A stretch of DNA of 64,000 bases from Myroides pelagicus (GTDB taxonomy: Bacteria; Bacteroidota; Bacteroidia; Flavobacteriales; Flavobacteriaceae): assembly GCF_009711055.1 (NCBI RefSeq), contig NZ_WMJY01000010.1:1-64000 (forward strand), in the 5' to 3' direction. The translations under genes were made by a program, and so were the position numbers. The notes beneath the pieces are model-generated. The model made no database searches and was not told where the DNA came from. It worked only from the letters and a program-made list of their open reading frames with translations. Shown in pieces: positions 37,359 to 45,666 of this stretch (position 1 is the first letter of the stretch; every line of letters begins with the position of its first letter).

Positions 37359-37378
37359 ACAGTAACCTAAGTTACAGT
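37359..37378 (-). promoter_or_regulatory. Candidate Crp/Fnr-type operator A of the sulfur locus
   Basis: GTAACCTAAGTTAC (37362-37375) is a palindrome with a GTAAC/GTTAC pair. Read on the minus strand the wider site is TGTAACTTAGGTTACTGTAA, which matches 17 of 20 positions of operator B (39944-39963). Its position, centred near -41 from the expected start of transcription, is that of an activator site. The regulator gene lies at 38180. Confidence 0.6.
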
Positions 37379-38170
37379 TTACAAAAAGACTTCTTTAATT
37401 AATATATAAATTGCCATAATCAATACAAAATAACCAAAGCCTTTTTTTAGATTTTTATCAGGAATAAAGCGTGTGAGGTATATTCCGATAAATATTCCGA
37501 TAACAGCGATTAAGCTAAATGTTAATAGCATAGCCCAATCCATTGTCGTATGTTGTAGGTCTCCTAAAAAACCTATTAGAGACTGTATTGCGATAATACA
37601 CAATGAAGTACCTACGGCAGATCGCATAGGCATATTAGCAAATAGCACTAATGCTGGTATGATTAGGAACCCCCCACCAGCTCCTACAGTTCCTGCTAAT
37701 AGTCCAATTAACACTCCTTGAATAACTAAAGCTGATAGACTTTGATTGTTGTCTGTTGTTTCCTTTTGCTGTCTTGGTCTTATCATCTTGGTTGCTGATG
37801 TAAACATTACTAAGGCAAATAAGATCATTAGTATAACGTTTTTATCCAGAGACAAGGAACTTATTATGATCGTATCAGGAACTAAAGGGAGTAAATAGGC
37901 TCTTGTAATATAGACACTAATTACAGATGGGATTCCAAATAGAGCAACTGCTCTTAAATCAACTTTTTTATCAATATAATTTTTTATTCCTCCGACAAGC
38001 GAACTCGTACCGACAATGAATAGTGAATATGCTGTCGCGAGAAATGGTTCTACTTTCATGATATATACTAGGATAGGTACAGTAAGGATTGATCCTCCAC
38101 TACCTATAAGGCCTAGTGATATTCCTATAAGTAAGGCCAAGCCGTATCCTATTATTGATGTGAATTCCAT
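37379..38170 (-). CDS. TauE/SafE-family sulfite/sulfur-anion exporter
   Basis: The 263-residue membrane protein has eight predicted helices in two repeats, each with the family signature: GISLGLIGSGGSILTVPIL near the start and GLLAGTVGAGGGFLIIPALV in the middle. TauE/SafE proteins export sulfite, sulfoacetate or similar anions. Coming after a persulfide dioxygenase, which makes sulfite, this one most likely exports sulfite. Its gene starts 9 bases after the Crp/Fnr gene, so both are one transcript. Confidence 0.85.
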   Translation of the reverse strand: MEFTSIIGYGLALLIGISLGLIGSGGSILTVPILVYIMKVEPFLATAYSLFIVGTSSLVGGIKNYIDKKVDLRAVALFGIPSVISVYITRAYLLPLVPDTIIISSLSLDKNVILMILFALVMFTSATKMIRPRQQKETTDNNQSLSALVIQGVLIGLLAGTVGAGGGFLIIPALVLFANMPMRSAVGTSLCIIAIQSLIGFLGDLQHTTMDWAMLLTFSLIAVIGIFIGIYLTRFIPDKNLKKGFGYFVLIMAIYILIKEVFL

Positions 38171-38179
38171 AATTGTTTT

Positions 38180-38812
38180 TTAAGGTTTCAACAACTCAAT
38201 GTATTTTCTGTTGAGTTGAATGATGCCCTCATTCTCTAAGGTTTTTAGTATTCTAGAAATAACAACTCTAGAGGTGTTGAGTTCATCGGCTAATTCTTGA
38301 TGTGTATTATGGATGAAACGACTGTTGTATATCTTTGCTTTACTTCTTAGCAGGTTGCACAATCGTTCCTCCATATTCATAAAAGCTAAACTATCAATTG
38401 CAGTTAGCATTTCATTCATTCTATTGTTGTAGCTGTTTAGGACAAAGTTTCTCCAGCTTTTGTATTTGACTAACCATTCATCCATTTTACCTACTGGTAC
38501 CATGACTACACTTCCGTCTCTTTCTGCGATTGAGCGGACTTGGCTCTTAGTTTCTCCTAAGCAACAAGTTAGTGTCATCGCACAGGTGTCTCCTTCCTCA
38601 ATATAGTAGAGTACAATCTCTCCTTCTTTTTGATCTTCGCGAATGATTTTTATTGCTCCAGATAATAGTAGTGGAATTTTCTTGATGTACTCGCCAATCT
38701 CCATTAGCTTCTCTCCTTCTTTGAAGTCTTTTATTGTAGATACTTCGATGATTTCATCTAGAAGCTTTTCCTCAAAGATGAAGCGGTACTTGTCTTTAAT
38801 AGCATTTTCCAT
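38180..38812 (-). CDS. Crp/Fnr-family transcription regulator of the sulfur locus
   Basis: The 210-residue protein has a cyclic-nucleotide-binding-type beta-roll (about 15-115), a dimer helix (about 120-150) and a winged helix (about 155-205) with the recognition-helix pattern HQELADELNTSRVVISRILKTLE. Cys-Cys in MTLTCCLGE is a notable feature of the sensor domain: a vicinal pair that could sense persulfides or redox state. The gene is nested in the sulfur locus, upstream of tauE. It is likely to bind the two matching palindromes at 37362 and 39945. The effector is unknown. Confidence 0.85.
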   Translation of the reverse strand: MENAIKDKYRFIFEEKLLDEIIEVSTIKDFKEGEKLMEIGEYIKKIPLLLSGAIKIIREDQKEGEIVLYYIEEGDTCAMTLTCCLGETKSQVRSIAERDGSVVMVPVGKMDEWLVKYKSWRNFVLNSYNNRMNEMLTAIDSLAFMNMEERLCNLLRSKAKIYNSRFIHNTHQELADELNTSRVVISRILKTLENEGIIQLNRKYIELLKP

Positions 38813-38898
38813 ACATGAATAAACAATGGGTTAGAAAGTCTCTAATATACTTTATGCAAATAATATACTCAAAGTATTTGAAACATTTCTTTTGTTTA

Positions 38899-39312
38899 TT
38901 AATGTGGCAACCATTTTTTAATGACTCCATAGAACCACGTTCCTAATAATGCTCCTACAATTGCAATTAGTATTGGGTAGAAACCAGCTCCTGCCAAAGC
39001 AAACATTGGTCCAGGACATGCTCCTCCTAATGCCCAACCTAATCCAAAAAATATTCCTCCAATTAAGTATCGTGGTACACTCTTTTCTTTTGGGGTAAAA
39101 TCAATAGGGTTTCCTGAGAAATCTTTGACCTTATTTTTCTTAATTAAGTAGGTAACTAGTACAGCAATTGTAAGTGCTGTTCCCATAATACCATACATGT
39201 GGAAACTGTCAAATTGAAACATTTCATATATTCTAAACCACGATGCTGCCCCTGATTTGAACATTCCTATACCGAACAGCATTCCAACGAATAAGTAGGC
39301 TAATTTTTTCAT
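38899..39312 (-). CDS. YeeE/YedE-family (DUF6691) sulfur transport protein
   Basis: The 137-residue membrane protein has four helices and the family motif GGACPGPMFALAGAG (about 108-122), with one conserved cysteine near the membrane face. YeeE/YedE proteins import thiosulfate or other sulfur compounds. It is a half-size partner of the protein at 39324, whose gene ends 12 bases upstream. The two halves together would give the full two-repeat transporter. Confidence 0.85.
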   Translation of the reverse strand: MKKLAYLFVGMLFGIGMFKSGAASWFRIYEMFQFDSFHMYGIMGTALTIAVLVTYLIKKNKVKDFSGNPIDFTPKEKSVPRYLIGGIFFGLGWALGGACPGPMFALAGAGFYPILIAIVGALLGTWFYGVIKKWLPH

Positions 39313-39323
39313 CTGTGTAATTT

Positions 39324-39884
39324 TTAAAATATTAATGGAAATAATACGTGTACCATAATTAATCCTCCAATGAAGAATCCTATTACGGCGATTAATGAAG
39401 GTAGTTGAAGGTTACTCAATCCACTGATTGCGTGTCCAGAAGTACATCCTCCTGCATATCTAGATCCAAAACCAACAAAGAATCCTGCTAATAGTAATAA
39501 GCCAATAGTCTTTAATGAGCCAAATGCTTCTGAACCAAATAGCTCTGTTGGAATATATGCTTGACCTGCACTTTCTATACCTAATTCGTTGAGTTTTTGA
39601 ACTGTGTTTTCTCCAAGTGGTACAGCTGCAGGTTCCACGCTTAAGAAATGGTAAGCGATAAACCCTCCAGCAATTGTTCCTACTAAGAATAGTAAATTCC
39701 AAGTTTGTGCTTTCCAGTTGAAACAAAAGAAATCACATGTCTTACCTGCTCCTAGCATCGAACACATCGTTCTTAGGTTTGATGAAAATCCAAAGGTCTT
39801 ACCCATAAATAGCAGTAAAATTAAAGTCGCTGCTATGAATAAACCACCCACATACCATGGCCAAGGTTGTAATATCAAATCCAT
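39324..39884 (-). CDS. YeeE/YedE-family sulfur transport protein, N-terminal partner
   Basis: The 186-residue membrane protein has about five helices and the signature GFGSRYAGGCTSGHAISGLSNLQL (near 138-160) with a cysteine that is thought to relay sulfur in this family. Other cysteines, CSMLGAGKTCDFFC near 41-54, are unusual for a transporter of this kind and may hold or relay sulfane sulfur. Co-transcribed with the half-protein gene at 38899 and probably forming one transporter with it. Operator-like palindrome B lies 61 bases before its start. Confidence 0.85.
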   Translation of the reverse strand: MDLILQPWPWYVGGLFIAATLILLLFMGKTFGFSSNLRTMCSMLGAGKTCDFFCFNWKAQTWNLLFLVGTIAGGFIAYHFLSVEPAAVPLGENTVQKLNELGIESAGQAYIPTELFGSEAFGSLKTIGLLLLAGFFVGFGSRYAGGCTSGHAISGLSNLQLPSLIAVIGFFIGGLIMVHVLFPLIF

Positions 39885-39914
39885 ATTTATAAAAGTATAT
39901 TGTTATTAATGATG

Positions 39915-39922
39915 CAAATGTC
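39915..39922 (-). promoter_or_regulatory. -7 element of the yeeE/yedE pair
   Basis: On the minus strand this reads GACATTTG followed by C, one base from TAnnTTTG. Its centre is 33 bases from the centre of operator B, the same spacing as at the persulfide dioxygenase promoter. Confidence 0.4.
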
Positions 39923-39943
39923 TTGATTAAATTTGACTCGAAA

Positions 39944-39963
39944 TGTAACCTAGGATACAGTAA
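39944..39963 (+). promoter_or_regulatory. Candidate Crp/Fnr-type operator B of the sulfur locus
   Basis: TGTAACCTAGGATACAGTAA lies between the divergent yeeE/yedE and dsrE genes. The inner GTAAC/GATAC pair is nearly palindromic, and 17 of 20 bases equal operator A. It could serve both directions. Confidence 0.6.
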
Positions 39964-40061
39964 TCAAAAAAAGTATTTAAAGTTTCATTAGGGCAATATA
40001 CTCTGATTTTGTAGTTTTATGGAGTAATAACAAGATATCAAAAACACTAAAATGTAGTATT

Positions 40062-40421
40062 ATGAAAGATGTAAATCACAAAGTAGTTTTTCAATTAAAT
40101 ACCGATAACATAATTGAACAAAACGCTTTAGTTACGTATACCAATAATGTAAAAAAGCATTGGGGAGATGATGTAGCGATCCACGTTGTTGTACACGGAC
40201 CTGGAATTGGAATGGTTAGAAAGAGTAAGTCAATGATTGAAGACTCAATTAAAGCGTTAATGCAAAAGGGAGTGGTTTTTATTGCTTGTGAAAATACGAT
40301 GAAAGCTCGCCAGATCGAAAAAGTGGATATATTCGAAGATGTGTTGTTTGCTCCTTCTGGTTTAGTCTATATAATTGAAAAACAAGAAGAAGGTTGGTCA
40401 TATATTAAATGCAATCTTTAA
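40062..40421 (+). CDS. DsrE-family sulfur-carrier-like protein
   Basis: The protein (119 residues) has the DsrE/TusD fold: HKVVFQLNT, VHGPGIGMV and VVFIACENTMKARQI. The family carries sulfane sulfur on a cysteine. Here the family-type cysteine is in IACENTM (about residue 86). A second cysteine lies at the C-terminus (KCNL). Divergent from the transporter genes and likely under the same operator. It probably receives sulfur taken up by YeeE/YedE. No close partner DsrF/H genes are present. Confidence 0.85.
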   Translation: MKDVNHKVVFQLNTDNIIEQNALVTYTNNVKKHWGDDVAIHVVVHGPGIGMVRKSKSMIEDSIKALMQKGVVFIACENTMKARQIEKVDIFEDVLFAPSGLVYIIEKQEEGWSYIKCNL

Positions 40422-40440
40422 ATCAAATTATAATTAAAAA

Positions 40441-40470
40441 AAATGACTCTATATTCATAGAGTCATTTTA
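40441..40470 (+). terminator. Terminator of the dsrE-like gene
   Basis: AAATGACTCTAT and ATAGAGTCATTT form a 12-bp stem. The murF-alr start lies 32 bases beyond it. Confidence 0.8.
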
Positions 40471-40500
40471 CATTTGTTATTTATTTCAAACGTTTTAGTG

Positions 40501-42939
40501 ATGATATTTAATACGGATATTTTTAGTCAATATATTGATTCCGAGATCGTAGGAGTGAATTTTCCTGCTGAGTTAACTATAAATAATGTATCTGTAGATA
40601 GTCGATCACTATTGAATGATGAACATACTTTGTTTTTTGCTTTGGTTGGAAAGAATCACAATGGACATCATTATATCGCCGAATTAGCTCAAAAAGGCGT
40701 TCGTTATTTTGTGGTGGATCAGCTACCAATCGTGCTACATAAAGAGGCAGTTTATTTTAAAGTAAGCGATACTTTACTAGCTTTTCAAAAAGCTGCTGCT
40801 TTTCATCGTGCTAGTTTTGATCTACCTGTTATTGGTATTACAGGTAGTCGAGGTAAAACCGTTGTCAAAGAGTGGCTAAACTTTTTGTTAGGACAGGACT
40901 ATAAGGTAATTAAAAGCCCCAAAAGTTATAATTCTCAAACAGGTGTTCCTTTGTCTATTTTTGGGATTAAAGAGAGTCATAGTTTAGGTATTTTCGAAGT
41001 AGGAATATCTTTACGTGGGGAGATGCAGCGATTACAGCCTATCGTTCAGCCTTCTATTGGAATTTTGACTGCGATTACAGACGAGCACAATGAAGGTTTT
41101 ATCAGCATAGAAGAGAAGATTCAAGAGAAATTAGTGTTGTTTTCTTCTGTTGATGTTTTGATAGCAGAAGAGGGGCCTATTATACGCAGCCTTACTTCGG
41201 ATAAGCCTTTGATGACTTGGAGTTTGTATAATACTGATGCTACAGTATACGGGTCTTTGACGGGAGATGTCTTATCGATTGCTTACGCAGAGCAACCGTT
41301 ATTCTCTGTTCAAATTCCTTTTACAGATGTGATTTCAGTTAAGAATATGATGAGTTGCATTAGTGTCATGCTATATATGCAGATGCCAATTGAAGCTATC
41401 GTGACGGGGATTAGTCAGTTGTATCCTGTAGAGCTTCGTTTGCAAGTGACCTCTGCGATTAATAACTGTACAGTAATTGACGACGCATATAGTGCTGATT
41501 TTCAATCGTTAGTTATTGCATTAGATTTTTTAGAAAAACACAAGATTAGTAAGAAAAAAACAATCATTTTATCAGACCTTTTTTTTAATGGAGATAATGA
41601 AGAAGAATATTATCTATCTGTACTTCAATTACTAAAGAGTAATAATGTGACACGTATATATGGGGTAGGAGAATGTATTAGTCGATTTTTAGCTGATTGT
41701 CCTGGGGTATTCTTATACGAGACGACAGATGAGTTTTTACAGAAAATCTCTCTTGACGAATTTGCAGAAGAAACTATTTTAGTCAAAGGTTCACGGGCTT
41801 TTCGATTTGATCGTATTGTTAGTTTTTTTGAGACAAAAACACACGAGACTGTTTTAGAAGTAAATTTAAATAGTATCCAATATAACCTTAATTTTTATCG
41901 ATCAAAGTTGAAAGTGGGAACTAAAGTGATGGCTATGGTTAAAGCATTTGGCTACGGAAGTGGAAGTTTGGAAATAGCAAAATTGTTGTCACATGAAAAC
42001 GTTTCTTATTTAGGTGTTGCATTTGCTGATGAAGGAATTGAGCTGCGAAAGTCTGGAGTAAAAGCAAATATTATTGTTATGAATCCTGAAATTAATGCAT
42101 TTCCTGCAATGATAGCCTATGATTTAGAGCCAGAGATTTATTCTATTAGAGAACTTAAAGCTTTTTTAAAGGTTGCACGAGCGCGTACTTGTTATAAGTA
42201 CCCAGTTCATATTAAATTGGAAACAGGTATGCATCGTCATGGCTTTACAACTGCTGAGTTAGATGAGTTAATTGCTATTTTGCGTTTTACGAATGTGGTA
42301 GAAGTGCAATCAATCTTTTCACACCTTTCATCTAGTGATATGCCTGAGTATAGAGAATTTACTTTAGATCAGATCGAATTGTTTACTAAAAATGTAAATT
42401 ACCTTAGTGAGGCTTTGAATATAAATCCAATTCGCCATATTTTGAATACTTCGGGAATTTATAATTTTGCCTCTTTTCAAATGGATATGGTACGTATAGG
42501 TATTGGATTATATGGTGTTGGGAATGATCCTTTGGAAATGGAGCAGTTGCGCAATGTGACAACACTTAAGACCCGTATTATGCAGATTAAGGAAGTGGAA
42601 AATAATGAAAGTATAGGCTATGGTCGCAGGTATAGGGTAGAAGGTAGCCGAATAGTGGCTACTGTGCCGATAGGTTATGCAGATGGAATACCACGAGCTT
42701 GGGGTAATAATGGAGGATATGTACTAATAAATGGAAAAAAGGCACCAATTGTAGGGGCGATATGTATGGATATGTTGATGGTCGATGCGACGAATATCGG
42801 GTGTAAGGAAGGTGATGAGGTAATAATATTTGGAGAGCAACTTCCTGTAACTATCATTGCTGAGGCTATACAAACGATTCCGTATGAAATATTGACTAAT
42901 ATTTCACAAAGAGTTAAAAGAATTTTTTATCAAGACTAA
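40501..42939 (+). CDS. murF-alr: Bifunctional MurF / alanine racemase fusion
   Basis: This 812-residue fusion, typical of Bacteroidota, has a Mur ligase half (about 1-440) with the ATP loop ITGSRGKTVVKEW and an alanine racemase half (about 450-812) with the PLP lysine in MVKAFGYGSG and the catalytic tyrosine region IGYGRRYRVEG. MurF adds D-Ala-D-Ala to the UDP-muramoyl tripeptide, and Alr makes the D-Ala. The K of the Mur P-loop is present (GKT). A TTG at 40474 would add nine residues but overlaps the terminator region. The ATG at 40501 is preferred. Some fusions have an inactive MurF half, which is not evident here. Confidence 0.93.
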   Translation: MIFNTDIFSQYIDSEIVGVNFPAELTINNVSVDSRSLLNDEHTLFFALVGKNHNGHHYIAELAQKGVRYFVVDQLPIVLHKEAVYFKVSDTLLAFQKAAAFHRASFDLPVIGITGSRGKTVVKEWLNFLLGQDYKVIKSPKSYNSQTGVPLSIFGIKESHSLGIFEVGISLRGEMQRLQPIVQPSIGILTAITDEHNEGFISIEEKIQEKLVLFSSVDVLIAEEGPIIRSLTSDKPLMTWSLYNTDATVYGSLTGDVLSIAYAEQPLFSVQIPFTDVISVKNMMSCISVMLYMQMPIEAIVTGISQLYPVELRLQVTSAINNCTVIDDAYSADFQSLVIALDFLEKHKISKKKTIILSDLFFNGDNEEEYYLSVLQLLKSNNVTRIYGVGECISRFLADCPGVFLYETTDEFLQKISLDEFAEETILVKGSRAFRFDRIVSFFETKTHETVLEVNLNSIQYNLNFYRSKLKVGTKVMAMVKAFGYGSGSLEIAKLLSHENVSYLGVAFADEGIELRKSGVKANIIVMNPEINAFPAMIAYDLEPEIYSIRELKAFLKVARARTCYKYPVHIKLETGMHRHGFTTAELDELIAILRFTNVVEVQSIFSHLSSSDMPEYREFTLDQIELFTKNVNYLSEALNINPIRHILNTSGIYNFASFQMDMVRIGIGLYGVGNDPLEMEQLRNVTTLKTRIMQIKEVENNESIGYGRRYRVEGSRIVATVPIGYADGIPRAWGNNGGYVLINGKKAPIVGAICMDMLMVDATNIGCKEGDEVIIFGEQLPVTIIAEAIQTIPYEILTNISQRVKRIFYQD

Positions 42940-42947
42940 AAATGTTA

Positions 42948-42955
42948 TATTTTTG
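42948..42955 (+). promoter_or_regulatory. -7 promoter element of mscL
   Basis: TATTTTTG followed by C is an exact TAnnTTTG match, 42 bases before the mscL start and 9 bases after the murF-alr stop. Confidence 0.5.
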
Positions 42956-42996
42956 CGAACAAAGTGTTTCTTAATAAACGTAAAAAGAGAATATTT

Positions 42997-43443
42997 ATGG
43001 GATTTTTAAAAGAGTTTAAAGAGTTCGCTGTTAAAGGGAACGTAATGGATTTAGCTGTAGGAGTAATCATTGGAGGAGCATTTGGTAAAATTGTTACTAG
43101 TGCTGTAAATGATGTAATCTTGCCTTTGGTATCTGGAATTATTGGAACGCCAGATTTTACCAATCTATATGTGGTATTAAAAGGAGCTGTAGAGCCAGGT
43201 AGCCCATTAAAGGAGGCTAAAGCAGTGGAAAATGCAGTAATCTTTGCTTATGGTAGCTTTATTACAGAAGTGGTAAGCTTTACTATTCTTGCTTTCGTTG
43301 TATTCTTAATGGTTAGAGGAATTAACAAACTACGCAAAAAAGAAGAAAAAGCACAAGAAGTAGCGGCACCTGCTGCACCAGCTGGACCGACACAAGAAGA
43401 ATTATTGACTGAAATTAGAGATTTACTTAGTAAACAAAAGTAA
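42997..43443 (+). CDS. mscL: Large-conductance mechanosensitive channel
   Basis: The 148-residue protein has the MscL pattern: amphipathic N-terminus [23 protein letters not shown], pore helix TM1 (about 16-40, [12 protein letters not shown]), a periplasmic loop (about 45-80) and TM2 (about 80-105), followed by a charged and Ala/Pro-rich C-terminal bundle. A GTG at 42964 would add 11 residues and overlap the promoter, so ATG 42997 is chosen. Together with the MscS gene at 21927 this gives the cell both main osmotic release valves. Confidence 0.95.
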   Translation: MGFLKEFKEFAVKGNVMDLAVGVIIGGAFGKIVTSAVNDVILPLVSGIIGTPDFTNLYVVLKGAVEPGSPLKEAKAVENAVIFAYGSFITEVVSFTILAFVVFLMVRGINKLRKKEEKAQEVAAPAAPAGPTQEELLTEIRDLLSKQK

Positions 43444-43483
43444 GCAATATAGATTCATGCTTTCTTTTAATACTTAAAAGATC

Positions 43484-43543
43484 GAAATAATCAAATAAAA
43501 AAGTAGCCAATGCCCATTGGCTACTTTTTTATTTGATTATTTC
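43484..43543 (+). terminator. Very long palindromic terminator of mscL
   Basis: A perfect 28-bp inverted repeat (43484-43511 and 43516-43543) surrounds a GCCC loop. The inner part is AAGTAGCCAAT/ATTGGCTACTT followed by T6. It is bidirectional in form. Confidence 0.85.
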
Positions 43544-44215
43544 ATTGGCTGTAATGAATAGACTTAAATAGCAGAAATTAGACATATACCTTCGTTTACT
43601 ATTATATCTATTTATAGTCCTCAAAAAAGTAGTTCTATGTTATTTCGTTAGGGAATTATTAACTTGGCTTTCTTCTCACTTCAAGCAGATATTCATAAAT
43701 AATGCTATCTAATACTTTAGTTAGCATTCTATTTTTATATTGATCAGGTTGTTGCAATTGATTATATACTTATGGACAGTTTTTTTACATGCTTTCTTGA
43801 CCAATGCTTGGAGAATACGTGCACTTTGCTTGCCAAGGAAGTACTCCTGGGCTCGTAAACTGCACGGATACTGTACATATAGCAGTAGCTTGGCAACAAA
43901 TACTGTTATTTTGAAGTTACTATGCACTAAAAGAATGTATTTGTTTATAAAAAAAAATTGTTTCCTTATTAAGTCTTATACTAATAATTTAATAGTATGA
44001 ATAATGGATTTTCGAAAAATATAAAACGATCTCCTGTTAATACCCCGAAAAGGTCTACACAATAGTATTTTAAATTGATTTGTTAATCGTTTTTTAAAGA
44101 TTAGTCAGTTTAGTTTTTTATTTTTAGGAAGTGGAAGGCAGACTCTTCTTTAGGTATTTGGTATATGTAGTAATTTTTAAATGGTTATTTTTGTGGATTT
44201 AATTTGATTATAAGC
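43544..44215. other. 672-base non-coding region with the second repeat copy
   Basis: Between the mscL terminator and the phosphopantetheinyl transferase gene there is no supported gene. The only recognisable content is repeat copy 2 at 43769-43924. Reading frames across this region (for example 43740-44000) fall within the repeat and have no homologous counterpart in copy 1. Confidence 0.5.
43769..43924 (-). repeat. 156-bp dispersed repeat, copy 2 (opposite orientation)
   Basis: The reverse complement aligns gaplessly with 104-259. Conserved blocks include TTGCCAAGCT, CTTGGCAAG and GGTCAAGAAAGCA. The perfect 22-bp palindrome of copy 1 is degraded here. No flanking direct repeats or transposase genes were seen. 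Confidence 0.8.
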
Positions 44216-44830
44216 ATGCCATTATATAAAACAATAGACCATAGTAAGACAACTACAATTTGCATCTGGAAGGTTGAAGAGACACTTGAAGAGTTGAGAG
44301 AAGGTCTTGTATTAAGAGAAGAGACACAAGAGCGCTTGATAAGCATGAAGTCAGAAGTACATCAAAAAGGTTTTTTGGCAATTCGACACTTGCTTATAGC
44401 ATGTGGGTATTCAGATTTAGATTTGAGCTATGATGCTTGTGGAAAACCGTATTTGAATGATGGAATGGCAATTTCGATTTCGCATTCTTTTGATTATGCG
44501 ACTATTATAATAGGCAATGAGGTAGTCGGTATAGATATTGAAAAAATAAGAGAGAAAATCATTAGAATAGCGAATAAGTTTTGCCGTTTTGAGGAGTTAG
44601 AAATGATTAATCCATTGAATAATATTGAAGAGTTAACAGAGATTTGGTGCGCGAAAGAAGCAATGTTTAAAATGTGTGATTCTCGCAGTCTAAGCTTTAA
44701 AGAGGATATGTCTGTTGATTTGAATGGTTTTAGTGAGGTAGGTCAGGCTGCTTTTACACAGCGTTTTAGTTATTATACTGTTAAACTTGAAGGCTTTTTA
44801 TTAGTATATGCTGTAGTAAGGAAGGATTAG
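44216..44830 (+). CDS. 4'-phosphopantetheinyl transferase superfamily protein
   Basis: This 204-residue protein has the Sfp/AcpS-type motifs ISISHSFDYATIII, GIDIEKI and WCAKEAMFK, which carry the Mg2+ and CoA ligands. It transfers the phosphopantetheine arm of CoA to carrier proteins. It is nearer to the Sfp-like two-domain class than to the single-domain AcpS. A TTG at 44204 would add four residues. The ATG at 44216 is preferred. Its neighbours give no carrier-protein or polyketide context, so it is probably a house-keeping or lipid-related transferase. Confidence 0.88.
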   Translation: MPLYKTIDHSKTTTICIWKVEETLEELREGLVLREETQERLISMKSEVHQKGFLAIRHLLIACGYSDLDLSYDACGKPYLNDGMAISISHSFDYATIIIGNEVVGIDIEKIREKIIRIANKFCRFEELEMINPLNNIEELTEIWCAKEAMFKMCDSRSLSFKEDMSVDLNGFSEVGQAAFTQRFSYYTVKLEGFLLVYAVVRKD

Positions 44831-44874
44831 TGTTTTATCTGTTCGTATTTTTTGTAATTTCGTCAAAATATTAA

Positions 44875-45591
44875 ATGGATATGGAAAATAATTTAGGGTA
44901 TGCAACACCAGTTGCAGATGAATCAGATGCGGTAAGAGCACAGTTTTATAAGAAGACGTATGCTAACTTAGCATTAGGGGTGTTAATGTTTATTGTTTTT
45001 GAATTAGTATTGTTAAACACGCCTGTCGTAGTCAATGGAATGATGTCATTTATACTATCAGGGAAATACTCATGGTTGATTGTATTGGGGGCTTTTATGG
45101 GGGTGACTTGGTTTGCACAAAGTTTAGCTTATAATTCGGCTAGTAAGCCAAAACAATATGCGGGTTATGCATTGTATGTATTAGCACAAGCATTTATTTT
45201 TGTACCACTTTTAGTGATGGCTATGGCACAGACTGGTGATACAAGCTTAATATCACAAGCAGGTATTCTAACTTTAGCATTATTTGGTGGATTGACTGGA
45301 GTAGTATTCGGATCAAATGCTAACTTTTCGTTTTTGCGATCAGTGATGATTATAGGATCATTTTTAGCATTAGGAGTTATTGTAGCAGGTATGTTGTTTG
45401 GTTTTGAGTTAGGGCTTTGGTTTTCTCTAGCAATGGTAGGATTGGCGTCAATCTCTATTTTATACAATACTTGGCAGATAAAAAATGAGTTTGCAGCAGA
45501 TCAATATGTAGCAGCTGCATTGTCTTTGTTTGCTTCTTTAATGTTATTGTTCTGGTATATCTTGAGAATTTTAATGAATAGAAATAGTTAA
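44875..45591 (+). CDS. Bax inhibitor-1/YccA-family membrane protein
   Basis: The 238-residue protein has seven membrane helices (from about 28 to the end) and the charged N-terminus typical of BI-1/YccA proteins. Members act as pH-gated ion channels or modulate membrane proteases such as FtsH. The tail WYILRILMNRN is basic. MDM at the start allows ATG at 44881 as an alternative. The gene is followed by a hairpin terminator. Confidence 0.88.
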   Translation: MDMENNLGYATPVADESDAVRAQFYKKTYANLALGVLMFIVFELVLLNTPVVVNGMMSFILSGKYSWLIVLGAFMGVTWFAQSLAYNSASKPKQYAGYALYVLAQAFIFVPLLVMAMAQTGDTSLISQAGILTLALFGGLTGVVFGSNANFSFLRSVMIIGSFLALGVIVAGMLFGFELGLWFSLAMVGLASISILYNTWQIKNEFAADQYVAAALSLFASLMLLFWYILRILMNRNS

Positions 45592-45620
45592 TAAAGAAAA
45601 ATATTAGTCATACATTTGAA

Positions 45621-45648
45621 CCACATTATAGCTATAATGTGGTTTTTT
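45621..45648 (+). terminator. Terminator of the BI-1 gene
   Basis: CCACATTATAG and CTATAATGTGG make a perfect palindrome followed by T7. A pnuC start at 45616 would lie inside it, which supports the later start. Confidence 0.85.
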
Positions 45649-45666
45649 TATGTAAAGAAGGCAGAC

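Noticed and set aside
43721..44000. Frames on both strands across repeat copy 2
   Set aside because: Repeat copy 1 has no matching frame and the repeat is palindromic, so these are by-products.
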